8,341 bases of DNA from DATHSN01 sp035464115. GTDB lineage: Bacteria; Actinomycetota; Acidimicrobiia; Acidimicrobiales; SKKL01. The stretch spans positions 1-8,341 of the forward strand of contig DATHSN010000191.1 of the NCBI GenBank assembly GCA_035464115.1. Direction: 5' to 3'. The translations under genes and the position numbers were made by a program. Below, piece by piece: positions 1 to 5,889 of the stretch. The notes below the pieces were generated by a model. The model was given only the letters and a program-made list of their open reading frames with translations. It did no database searches and was not told the origin of the DNA. Each line of letters starts with the position of its first letter. Position 1 is the first letter of the stretch.

Positions 1-474
1 GTCCTCCCACACGATCTCGTAGCGCAGGGCGGCGGTGGAGTCGTCGCGCAGGCCGGTGACCGTTGCGGTGACGAGGGTCCGACCGTCGTCGAGGGGTTCG
101 GAGTCCACGTCGACGCGCAGGTCGTCGCCGCCGAGATCCTCGAACAGCTGGAGGTCGCCGAGCTGCAGGAAGCTCACCGTCAACAGCTCGAGGTCGTCGA
201 CGTCGAACACCGCCTCGTTGGCGTCGAGGAAGTCGTTGTACTCGTCGATGGGCAGCGGCGCGCCCTCCTCGGGCAGGGGACGGTCCCCCTCGGCCCAGCT
301 CTCGGCCCACTGCAGGTCGACCTGGGTGGTCGTGGTGTTGACCGCTGCGCCCTCCGGGTCGACCGTGGTCGTGGTGTCGCCCTGGGTGACCTCGTCGTCG
401 TCACCGCAGGCGGCGAGCCCCAGCACCGCGATCACGGCGAGCACGGCGAGCAGACGGAACGGCACTGCGGACAC
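1..474 (-). CDS. Putative secreted lipoprotein, 3' end outside the window
   Basis: The reading frame begins with GTG at 474 and stays open to the window edge, giving 158 residues without a stop. The N-terminus is a textbook lipoprotein signal: an Arg at residue 7, a hydrophobic stretch at about 8-20, and the lipobox L20-A-A-C23, so Cys23 should be lipidated and the protein anchored outside the membrane. An acidic, Thr-rich linker follows (two TTTT runs at about 34-37 and 47-50). After it comes an acidic domain from about residue 52 with alternating hydrophobic positions that suggest mixed alpha/beta structure. A purine-rich AGAGGG lies a few bases before the GTG. The gene starts 82 bp after leuS on the same strand and could be read through from it. 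I do not recognise the family of the mature domain. Frame and lipobox are clear; function is unknown. Confidence 0.8.
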   Translation of the reverse strand, partial: MSAVPFRLLAVLAVIAVLGLAACGDDDEVTQGDTTTTVDPEGAAVNTTTTQVDLQWAESWAEGDRPLPEEGAPLPIDEYNDFLDANEAVFDVDDLELLTVSFLQLGDLQLFEDLGGDDLRVDVDSEPLDDGRTLVTATVTGLRDDSTAALRYEIVWED

Positions 475-556
475 GGGGCCCTCTTCGGTTCGGAGCACCC
501 CGATGGCCTCCCCGGCTCGCGGCTGGCGAAACGTCGGTGGCCGCCCGGCGGCGGGA

Positions 557-3019
557 TCAGATCACGATGTTGACGAGCTTCGGGGGCCGGGCGATGACCT
601 TGCGGGGCTCGGCGCCGGCGAGCTGGTCGACGATCTTCGGCGAGGCCAGCGCGAGGCTGGTGGCCTCGGCCTCGGCGATGCCGGCGGGGACCTCGAGGCG
701 GTCGCGGACCTTGCCGTTGACCTGGACGACCATGGTGACCGTGTCGACCACGAGCAGGGCGGGGTCGGCCACCGGCCAGGCGTGGTCGTGGACGTGGTCG
801 CCCCGGCGCCGCTCCCACAGCTCGGCGGTGAGGTGCGGGGTCATCGGCGCCATGAGCAGCAGCAGGGTGTCGACCGCCTCGTCGAGCGTGTCGGCGCGGG
901 GCCCCTCGGGCGACTGGGCGTAGCGGTAGAGCTCGTTGACGAACTCCATGCAGCCCGCCACCGCGGTGTTGTAGGACCAGCGCTCGAACTCGTCGGTGAT
1001 GCGGGCGATGAGGCGGTGGGTGGCCCGCTCGACCGCCCGGTCGGCGTCGGTGGGCTCGCGCTCGACCCCCGCCGCGATCTCGCCGGTGGCCAGACGCCAG
1101 ACCCGGGCGAGGAAGCGGGCGCTGCCGTCGATGGTGACGGCCTCCCAGTCGACGTCGTCGGTGGGCGGGCTGACGAACAGGTGGGCGAGGCGCAGGGCGT
1201 CGGCCCCCTCGACGTCGAGGATGTCGTCGGGGGCCACCAGGTTGCCCTTGCTCTTCGACATGCGGGTGCCACCCAGGCGGACCATGCCCTGGGTGAACAG
1301 GCGTTGGAACGGCTCGCGGAGCTCCTTCGGGGCCAGGCCGAGGTCGGCGAGCGCCTTGGTGAAGAAGCGGGCGTACATCAGGTGGAGGATGGCGTGCTCG
1401 ACGCCACCGATGTACTGGTCGACCGGCAGCCAGCGGGCCACCGCCTCGACCGAGAACGGCGCCTCGTGGTTGAACGGGTCGGCGAAGCGCAGGAAGTACC
1501 ACGACGAGTCGACGAAGGTGTCCATGGTGTCGGTCTCGCGGGTGGCGGGACCGTCGCACGACGGGCACGTGGTGGTGAGGAACCCCTCGTGGAAGCGCAG
1601 CGGCGACTCGCCGGTGGGCCGGAACTCGACGTCGTCGGGCGCCACGACGGGCAGCTGGTCGTCGGGCACGGGGACGATGCCGCACGACTCGCAGTAGACG
1701 ACGGGGATCGGGCAGCCCCAGAACCGCTGGCGCGAGAGCAGCCAGTCGCGCAGGCGGAAGTTGACCTTCCCCTCGCCGATGGCGCGCTCCTCGAGCCAGG
1801 CGATGGCCGCGGCGATGGCGGTCGGCTTGTCCATGCCGTTCAGCCACTCGCTGTTGATGCGGACGCCGTCGCCCGTGTAGGCCTCGCCGTCCCAGTCGTC
1901 GGGCGGCTGCACGGTGCGCACGATGGGCAGGCCGTAGGCGGTGGCGAAGTCCCAGTCGCGCTGGTCCTCGGCGGGCACGGCCATGATCGCCCCGGTGCCA
2001 TAGGTCATGAGCACGTAGTCGGCCAGGTAGATCGGAACCGGCCGCCCGGTGAAGGGGTTCTCGGCGTAGGCGCCGGTGAACACGCCCCGCTTCTCGATCG
2101 GGCCCTCGGTGGAGAGGCGGTCGATCTCGGTCTCGGTGCGGACCCGGGCCACGAAGGCGTCGACCTCCGCCCGGCGCTCGGCGGTGGTGATCTCGGCGAC
2201 CAGCGGGTGCTCCGGTGCCAGCACCGCGAAGGTCATGCCGAAGCTGGTGTCGGGCCGGGTGGTGTACACCCGGAAGTCGTGGTCGTCGACGGGCGCTCCG
2301 TCGGCGTCGACCACGCGCATGGTGAACTCGGCGCCCTCGGAGCGGCCGATCCAGTTGCGCTGCATGGTCTTGACCCGCTCGGGCCAGTCGAGCCCGTCGA
2401 GGTCGTCGAGCAGCTGCTGGGCGTAGTCGGTGATCTTGAAGAACCACTGCTCGAGGTCGCGCTTGTCGACCACGTCGCCGGAGCGCTCGCAGGTGCCGTC
2501 GGCCAGCACCTGCTCGTTGGCCAGCACGGTCTGGCACCCCGGGCACCAGTTCACCGGCGCGTTGGCCCGGTACACCAGGCCGGCCTCGTAGAACCGCAGG
2601 AAGATCCACTGCGACCACTTGATGTACTCGGGGTCGTGGGAACGGACGGTGCGCCGCCAGTCGTAGACGGCGCCGATGCGCTGCAGCGACGACGACAGCT
2701 CCTCGACCCGGGCGTCGGTGAAGGTGCGGGGGTGCTCGCCGGTGCGGATGGCGGCGTTCTCCGCCGGGAGGCCGAAGCTGTCGAACCCGATGGGGCTGAG
2801 CACGCCGTAGCCGTTCATCGTGCGGTACCGCACGATGAGGTCGCCGAAGGTGTAGTTCCGCACGTGGCCCATGTGGGCCCGCCCGCTCGGGTACGGGTAC
2901 ATCGAGAGCACGTAGAACGGCGGCCGAGGGTCGTCGTTGTCGATCTCGTAGGCGCCGGTGTCGCGCCAGCGGGTCTGCCAGCGGGCCTCGATCGCCCGGA
3001 CGTCGTAGAGCTCGGCCAT
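557..3019 (-). CDS. leuS: Leucyl-tRNA synthetase
   Basis: Class I aminoacyl-tRNA synthetase that charges tRNA-Leu with leucine in the cytoplasm; 820 residues. ATP-binding signatures are HMGH at 49-52 and RMSKS at 586-590. The CP1 editing domain carries TTRPDT at 253-258 and GTGAIMAVP at 341-349, followed by the Asp pair D352/D355. Cysteine sets at C159/C162/C177 and C443/C446/C485/C488 look like zinc sites. The conserved SRQRFWGCPIP block is at about 429-439, and a C-terminal domain follows the anticodon-binding region. The segment just before RMSKS is short, so the leucine-specific insertion of E. coli LeuRS is absent and the enzyme resembles the compact Bacillus type. I chose ATG at 3019 because MAELYDVRAIEARW matches normal LeuRS N-termini; an in-frame ATG at 3043 would add eight unusual residues. 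One oddity is Glu351 where a His is usual in the editing site. Identity is certain. Confidence 0.98.
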   Translation of the reverse strand: MAELYDVRAIEARWQTRWRDTGAYEIDNDDPRPPFYVLSMYPYPSGRAHMGHVRNYTFGDLIVRYRTMNGYGVLSPIGFDSFGLPAENAAIRTGEHPRTFTDARVEELSSSLQRIGAVYDWRRTVRSHDPEYIKWSQWIFLRFYEAGLVYRANAPVNWCPGCQTVLANEQVLADGTCERSGDVVDKRDLEQWFFKITDYAQQLLDDLDGLDWPERVKTMQRNWIGRSEGAEFTMRVVDADGAPVDDHDFRVYTTRPDTSFGMTFAVLAPEHPLVAEITTAERRAEVDAFVARVRTETEIDRLSTEGPIEKRGVFTGAYAENPFTGRPVPIYLADYVLMTYGTGAIMAVPAEDQRDWDFATAYGLPIVRTVQPPDDWDGEAYTGDGVRINSEWLNGMDKPTAIAAAIAWLEERAIGEGKVNFRLRDWLLSRQRFWGCPIPVVYCESCGIVPVPDDQLPVVAPDDVEFRPTGESPLRFHEGFLTTTCPSCDGPATRETDTMDTFVDSSWYFLRFADPFNHEAPFSVEAVARWLPVDQYIGGVEHAILHLMYARFFTKALADLGLAPKELREPFQRLFTQGMVRLGGTRMSKSKGNLVAPDDILDVEGADALRLAHLFVSPPTDDVDWEAVTIDGSARFLARVWRLATGEIAAGVEREPTDADRAVERATHRLIARITDEFERWSYNTAVAGCMEFVNELYRYAQSPEGPRADTLDEAVDTLLLLMAPMTPHLTAELWERRRGDHVHDHAWPVADPALLVVDTVTMVVQVNGKVRDRLEVPAGIAEAEATSLALASPKIVDQLAGAEPRKVIARPPKLVNIVI

Positions 3020-3027
3020 GGCCCCGC

Positions 3028-3033
3028 ATCGTA
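3028..3033 (-). promoter_or_regulatory. leuS: Possible -10 element for leuS
   Basis: On the minus strand TACGAT (TANNNT type) lies 8 bases before the leuS ATG, with no good Shine-Dalgarno sequence between them. This would place transcription start at or within a couple of bases of the ATG, giving a leaderless or nearly leaderless mRNA, as is common in actinobacteria. A TGACA-like element is 19-20 bases upstream, a poor spacing, so the -35 is not convincing. Confidence 0.35.
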
Positions 3034-3114
3034 CCGACGGCACCCCTGGCGTCTGTCATGGGTTCGGACGGCTCCCGGGCCAGGGGCGCGTTCGTCGGTG
3101 CGCCGCGGCGCTGC

Positions 3115-3120
3115 TAGATT
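3115..3120 (+). promoter_or_regulatory. Possible -10 element for the tRNA-Ala gene
   Basis: TAGATT matches the -10 consensus at four of six positions, and its predicted start site near 3127 is about five bases before the mature tRNA 5' end. A weak TTCGTC at 3091-3096 could serve as -35 with an 18-base spacer. Placement is sensible, but the sequence match alone is modest. Confidence 0.4.
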
Positions 3121-3131
3121 GACGTCCCCTC

Positions 3132-3204
3132 GGGGCTATAGCTCAGTTGGTAGAGCGCTTCCATGGCATGGAAGAGGTCAGGAGTTCGATTCTCCTTAGC
3201 TCCA
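3132..3204 (+). tRNA. tRNA-Ala, anticodon GGC
   Basis: A complete cloverleaf folds by eye. The acceptor stem GGGGCTA (3132-3138) pairs with TAGCTCC (3197-3203). The D stem is GCTC/GAGC (3141-3144, 3153-3156). The anticodon stem CTTCC/GGAAG (3158-3162, 3170-3174) carries loop ATGGCAT, which puts GGC at 3165-3167. The variable region has five bases, and the T stem is AGGAG/CTCCT with loop TTCGATT. The third acceptor pair is G3-U70 (3134 with 3201), the classic identity element for alanyl-tRNA synthetase, and the discriminator is A at 3204. CCA is not encoded, so the tail must be added after transcription. The anticodon reads GCC, a major alanine codon in such a GC-rich genome. The gene is divergent from leuS and ends at its own terminator. 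Confidence 0.98.
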
Positions 3205-3217
3205 CTGCTCCGCTGCG

Positions 3218-3246
3218 AAGGCCCAGGTCGCTCGACCTGGGCCTTT
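3218..3246 (+). terminator. Rho-independent terminator after tRNA-Ala
   Basis: A perfect 12-bp stem, AAGGCCCAGGTC (3218-3229) with GACCTGGGCCTT (3234-3245), closes on a GCTC loop and runs into TTTCT. It sits 14 bases after the tRNA and 10 bases from the stop of the convergent rsfS gene. The stem can form in either transcript, so it may serve both, although the T-tract is better on the plus strand. Confidence 0.85.
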
Positions 3247-3256
3247 CTCGTGTCCG

Positions 3257-3658
3257 TCAGCGGGTGGCCGGGGCCCAGTCGAGGCGGGGGACGTCGCTCC
3301 ACAGCCGCTCGAGCTCGTAGAACCGCCGCGTCTCGTCGAGGAACACGTGCACGACGAACACGCCGTAGTCGAGCAGCACCCACTCGAGGCGGTCGAGCCC
3401 CTCGATGCGGCGCGGCGACGGGCCGCCGTCGGCCTTCACCCGCTCCTCGACCTCGTCGACGATGGTCTTCACCAGGCGGCTGTTGCCGGCACTGGTGATG
3501 ACGAAGGCGTCGGTGATCGACAGGACGTCGCCCACGTCGAGCACGACGGTGTCGGTGCCGCCCTTGGCGTCGGCGGCGCGGGCCGCCGTCACGACGGGAT
3601 CGGCGGGGGCAGGGACCGGTTCAGGGAGCAGCGGGGGCCTCGGTGGTTCGGTGGTCAC
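3257..3658 (-). CDS. rsfS: Ribosome silencing factor RsfS
   Basis: A DUF143/Iojap family protein of 133 residues. In this family the protein binds ribosomal protein L14 (uL14) on the 50S subunit and blocks joining with 30S, lowering translation when nutrients are scarce. The family pattern is visible: a helix-rich start at about 22-32, VLDVGDVLSITDAFVI at 39-54, the SAGNSR turn at 56-61, EGLD at 86-89, then LLDYGVFVVHVF at 95-106 and RFYELERLW at 112-120. The first 20 residues are Pro-rich and poorly conserved. I chose GTG at 3658 because its GTGA overlaps the stop of the upstream gene. No Shine-Dalgarno sequence is visible before it, so it is probably translated by coupling. It is the last gene of the nadD operon, matching the usual nadD-rsfS linkage in bacteria. 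Confidence 0.95.
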   Translation of the reverse strand: MTTEPPRPPLLPEPVPAPADPVVTAARAADAKGGTDTVVLDVGDVLSITDAFVITSAGNSRLVKTIVDEVEERVKADGGPSPRRIEGLDRLEWVLLDYGVFVVHVFLDETRRFYELERLWSDVPRLDWAPATR

Positions 3659-5028
3659 GGCTGGTAGTCGGAGCCCAGCACGACGGTGACGTCGACGTCT
3701 TCGTCCTGGGCATCGGCCTCCCGCACGGTACCCAACCCGAGCGCCTCCGCCATGGCGACCGCGTCGTCGGGAGGGAGGCCCGGACCGTGGAACACGAGCG
3801 TCTCGGTGTGGTCGAACCGGTCGGCGTTGCCGATGAGGACGATCTGGCCGCCCCCGGCGACCAGGAGGCGGGCCGCGGGCAGCACCCGCGCCGTGTCGCC
3901 GGTGCCGTCGAGGACCCGCACCCGGACCCGGTCGCCGGGGTCGGCGCCGGCGGGGAACGGCACCAGCTGCGGGATCAGCGCGGCGACCGCGTCCTCGTCG
4001 GCCCGCCACACCACGGTCGTGGCGGTCTCGGCCCCGTCGACCGCACCGGGATCGGCCGCACCGGGATCACCTGCGGCCGGATCGCCTGCATCGGGATCGG
4101 CGACCCCGGGCGCCGGCACCTCGACGACGCTGGCCGGCAGCGTCTCGACCCGGCGCGACCCCGACGCGACGGCCGGGACGAACCGCCCGAGCCCCGAGTC
4201 GACCTCGCCCGGGGGCGCGCCCGACGGTCCCGCCGCGGCCACCGCGTCGAGCCAGGCGCGCCACACCAGCTCCTGGCGCAGCAGGGGGTTGCCGGGGTCC
4301 TCGCCGGGCTCGGCCGCGGCGAGGTACGGCCCCACCTGGTCGGGGGCGAGGGTGAGCGGCCCGGGGGGGAAGACGGTGGTGCCGTCGGGAGAGGTCAGGG
4401 CGTCGGGGTTCTCGATGGTGAGCGACCCCACCGGATCCACCGCCCGTCGCCACCCTTCGGCATCGAGGATCGCCAGATCGTCGATCGACAGGTTCAAGAG
4501 CTGCTCGGTGGCCCCGAGGGCGCTGTCGATCTCGGCGAGGGCGGCGGCGTCGGCGATGGTGAGGGTGCCGATGCCGTCGAGGTCGACCTCGACGGCGGGC
4601 GGGATGAACAGCACCGATCCTCCGGGCCGGTCGCCGCCGGCCACCACCAAGAGGGTGAGCCCGGCGACGCCGTCGGGACCGACGTGGGCGACGAGGAGGG
4701 TCGGCGTGGGGGGGACCACCGCCTGGTAGCCGGGTTCGGACGGATCGAGGACGGGGTCGGCGATCTCGCCGTCGCGGCTGTCGAGCACGGCGCGGGCCCC
4801 GATCCGGGCGAGCAGCGGGATGGCGACGGTGAGCGAGAGCAGCGCCACCGCGTAGATGGCCAGGCGCACCCGCCGGCCGCGCCGATGGCGACGACGCTCG
4901 GCGGTGCGGCTGGCCCGATCGAGCTCGAGCACCATGGGCTCGGGACCGTCGTCGAGCCGGAGATCGTCGGGCCGGCGGATCGGCGAGGTCGGCGGCGCCG
5001 GATCGCGGTCGTCGACCGAGGACGTCAT
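3655..5028 (-). CDS. LytR_C-domain membrane protein with a degenerate LCP-like region
   Basis: A protein of 457 residues. An acidic and then Arg-rich cytoplasmic tail (1-53) is followed by one membrane helix at about 54-76, so most of the protein lies outside the cell. Residues 109-300 follow the layout of a LytR-CpsA-Psr domain, which normally transfers polymers to the cell wall. A Pro/Ala/Asp/Gly linker fills 305-333. Residues 366-455 match the LytR_C domain well: VRVRVLDGTG at 368-377, NADRFDHTETLVF at 401-413 and VTVVLGSDY at 447-455. In the LCP-like part the usual PRD motif is replaced by FIPPAVEVDL (141-150) and the upstream Asp/Arg positions are missing, so it may not be a phosphotransferase. 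ATG at 5028 has a strong AGGAGG, and its ATGA overlaps the nadD stop. The LytR_C call is firm, the LCP call moderate, and the biological role open. Confidence 0.8.
   Translation of the reverse strand: MTSSVDDRDPAPPTSPIRRPDDLRLDDGPEPMVLELDRASRTAERRRHRRGRRVRLAIYAVALLSLTVAIPLLARIGARAVLDSRDGEIADPVLDPSEPGYQAVVPPTPTLLVAHVGPDGVAGLTLLVVAGGDRPGGSVLFIPPAVEVDLDGIGTLTIADAAALAEIDSALGATEQLLNLSIDDLAILDAEGWRRAVDPVGSLTIENPDALTSPDGTTVFPPGPLTLAPDQVGPYLAAAEPGEDPGNPLLRQELVWRAWLDAVAAAGPSGAPPGEVDSGLGRFVPAVASGSRRVETLPASVVEVPAPGVADPDAGDPAAGDPGAADPGAVDGAETATTVVWRADEDAVAALIPQLVPFPAGADPGDRVRVRVLDGTGDTARVLPAARLLVAGGGQIVLIGNADRFDHTETLVFHGPGLPPDDAVAMAEALGLGTVREADAQDEDVDVTVVLGSDYQP
4040..4099 (-). repeat. Four imperfect 15-bp tandem repeats in the LCP-like gene
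   Basis: Units at 4040-4054, 4055-4069, 4070-4084 and 4085-4099 share a core like GCACCGGGATCG. On the coding strand they give a pentapeptide series (ADPDA, GDPAA, GDPGA, ADPGA) that forms the linker before the LytR_C domain. In-frame units of this kind can expand or contract without breaking the gene. Confidence 0.8.
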
Positions 5029-5627
5029 GCCTCCTCCTGGTAGAGGTCGCGCTCGGCGATGCACCGGATGACCCCGGGGGTGAGCAGGTAGTCGAGCGGG
5101 CGGCCGTCGGCGACCCGGGCCCGGACCTCGGTGCTCGACACGTCGAGCAGCGGCACCGACACCACCATCGAGCGGTAGCCCGCCGGCGGCCGGGCGCCGG
5201 TGGTGCCGGGCCGCTCGACGACCACGATGGTGGCCAGCTGGCGCACCGCGTCGGTGCGCTCCCAGGTGGGCAGCCCGGCCACCGCGTCGCTCCCGAGGAT
5301 CAAGAACAGCTCGCGGTCGGGGTCCTCGTCGTGCAGCTGGCAGAGGGTGTCGCCGGTGTAGGACGGCCCGCCCCGCTCGATCTCGATGGCGCTCGCCTCG
5401 AGCCCCTCCACCCCGGCCACCGCTGCGTCGACCATGGCCAGGCGGTCGGCGGCGGGGCTGATGTCGCGGGCGCCGACCTTCTGCCACGGCTCGTTGGCCA
5501 CCACGAGCAGGACCCGGTCGAGCTGGGCCTCGTGGCGGGCGTTGACCGCGGCCACGAGGTGGCCCACGTGCGGGGGGTCGAACGTGCCTCCGAACACGCC
5601 CCATCGCTCGCCCGCCCGTCGGGTCAT
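5025..5627 (-). CDS. nadD: Nicotinate-nucleotide adenylyltransferase
   Basis: Transfers AMP from ATP to nicotinic acid mononucleotide to make deamido-NAD, the penultimate step of NAD synthesis. It has 200 residues, normal for the family. The nucleotidyltransferase signature GGTFDPPHVGH is at 13-23, with the HxGH histidines H20 and H23. PSYTGDT (89-95) and the LGSDAVAGLPTW stretch (111-122) are typical of NadD, and SSTEVR at 164-169 is the C-terminal ATP-binding motif. ATG at 5627 places the signature at the usual distance; an in-frame ATG at 5675 would add 16 residues not expected in the family. There is no clear Shine-Dalgarno sequence, but a TATGCT lies six bases before the ATG. It is the first gene of the nadD - LytR_C protein - rsfS operon, and its last codons contain the ribosome binding site of the next gene. 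Confidence 0.97.
   Translation of the reverse strand: MTRRAGERWGVFGGTFDPPHVGHLVAAVNARHEAQLDRVLLVVANEPWQKVGARDISPAADRLAMVDAAVAGVEGLEASAIEIERGGPSYTGDTLCQLHDEDPDRELFLILGSDAVAGLPTWERTDAVRQLATIVVVERPGTTGARPPAGYRSMVVSVPLLDVSSTEVRARVADGRPLDYLLTPGVIRCIAERDLYQEEA
5030..5038 (-). promoter_or_regulatory. Strong ribosome binding site of the LytR_C/LCP-like gene
   Basis: The minus strand reads AGGAGGAGG just before the ATG at 5028, entirely inside the last nadD codons (Gln-Glu-Glu-Ala). It settles the start choice for the downstream gene and supports coupled translation across the ATGA overlap. Confidence 0.85.
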
Positions 5628-5633
5628 CGTCGG

Positions 5634-5639
5634 AGCATA
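5634..5639 (-). promoter_or_regulatory. nadD: Possible -10 element giving a leaderless nadD transcript
   Basis: TATGCT (TANNNT type) on the minus strand is followed by exactly six bases and then the nadD ATG, so the predicted first transcribed base is the A of the start codon. No Shine-Dalgarno sequence is present, which agrees with a leaderless mRNA. No -35 match is visible. Confidence 0.45.
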
Positions 5640-5714
5640 GGGGCCGCTCACCCGGCGCCGGCCACCGCCGCGCATCCGCCGGGACGGCCCACGACGAAGA
5701 TGGGTCGGTTAGCG

Positions 5715-5740
5715 GGAACAGGCGGCGGGTATCGCGGGTT
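5715..5740 (+). promoter_or_regulatory. Possible ECF-sigma type promoter upstream of the sigma gene (distal)
   Basis: GGAAC (5715-5719), preceded by G, is separated by 18 bases from GTT (5738-5740), followed by G. This fits the -35/-10 pattern GGAA(T/C)-N18-GTT used by SigR/SigH/SigE-type stress sigma factors of actinobacteria. Start of transcription would be near 5748, leaving about 140 bases of leader. It is a short-motif call only. Confidence 0.35.
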
Positions 5741-5771
5741 GTACCAGGATCCGCCGAGAGCCCCCGGCGTG

Positions 5772-5798
5772 CCCTCCCCCTCCCCACCCACCTCCCCC
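5772..5798 (-). other. G-quadruplex-type G-run cluster
   Basis: On the minus strand this stretch has runs of 5, 2, 3, 4, 5 and 3 guanines separated by single A or T bases. Five runs of three or more G with loops of 1-4 bases is a very strong quadruplex motif. It lies in the divergent intergenic region, about 145 bp upstream of nadD and 92 bp upstream of the sigma gene. Whether it folds in the cell is unknown. Confidence 0.6.
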
Positions 5799-5851
5799 GG
5801 ATCGGCCGTTTCCGTGCGCCCGCCCGATCTGCCACCATTTAGCACCAAGTG

Positions 5852-5877
5852 GGAATGACACGACCGTCGTTCCCGTT
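5852..5877 (+). promoter_or_regulatory. Possible ECF-sigma type promoter upstream of the sigma gene (proximal)
   Basis: GGAAT (5852-5856, preceded by G) and GTT (5875-5877, within CGTTG) are spaced by exactly 18 bases, again fitting the SigR/SigH pattern. The predicted start site would be only about 3-6 bases before the ATG at 5890, which would leave most of the ribosome binding site untranscribed. That conflict lowers my confidence. Confidence 0.35.
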
Positions 5878-5885
5878 GGAGAAGG
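5878..5885 (+). promoter_or_regulatory. Ribosome binding site of the sigma factor gene
   Basis: GGAGAAGG ends four bases before the ATG at 5890 and supports that start. It implies a transcript starting well upstream, for example from the distal promoter candidate. Confidence 0.7.
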
Positions 5886-5889
5886 TGTC

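Noticed and set aside
432..3059. An 875-codon minus-strand frame overlapping leuS
   Set aside because: It is the out-of-frame reading of leuS, rich in Arg, Pro and Ala with no motifs; the leuS frame has all family signatures.
35..3199. A 1054-codon open frame on the plus strand antisense to leuS and across the tRNA gene
   Set aside because: Its product is low-complexity Val/Gly/Asp/Arg-rich sequence with no domain, and it runs through a tRNA. Such antisense frames stay open in GC-rich genes with strong third-position bias.
3659..4009. Upstream extension of rsfS to an ATG at 4009
   Set aside because: The added residues are an Arg/Gly-rich out-of-frame reading of the LytR_C domain; the GTG at 3658 fits the family length and the overlap.
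5029..5838. Upstream extension of the LytR_C gene frame through nadD to 5838
   Set aside because: Residues there are out-of-frame nadD sequence. The strong AGGAGG, the ATGA overlap and the expected N-terminal topology all favour ATG at 5028.
5331..5858. Plus-strand frame antisense to nadD reaching the sigma gene
   Set aside because: It has no motif, mirrors nadD codons, and ends in the C-rich intergenic stretch.
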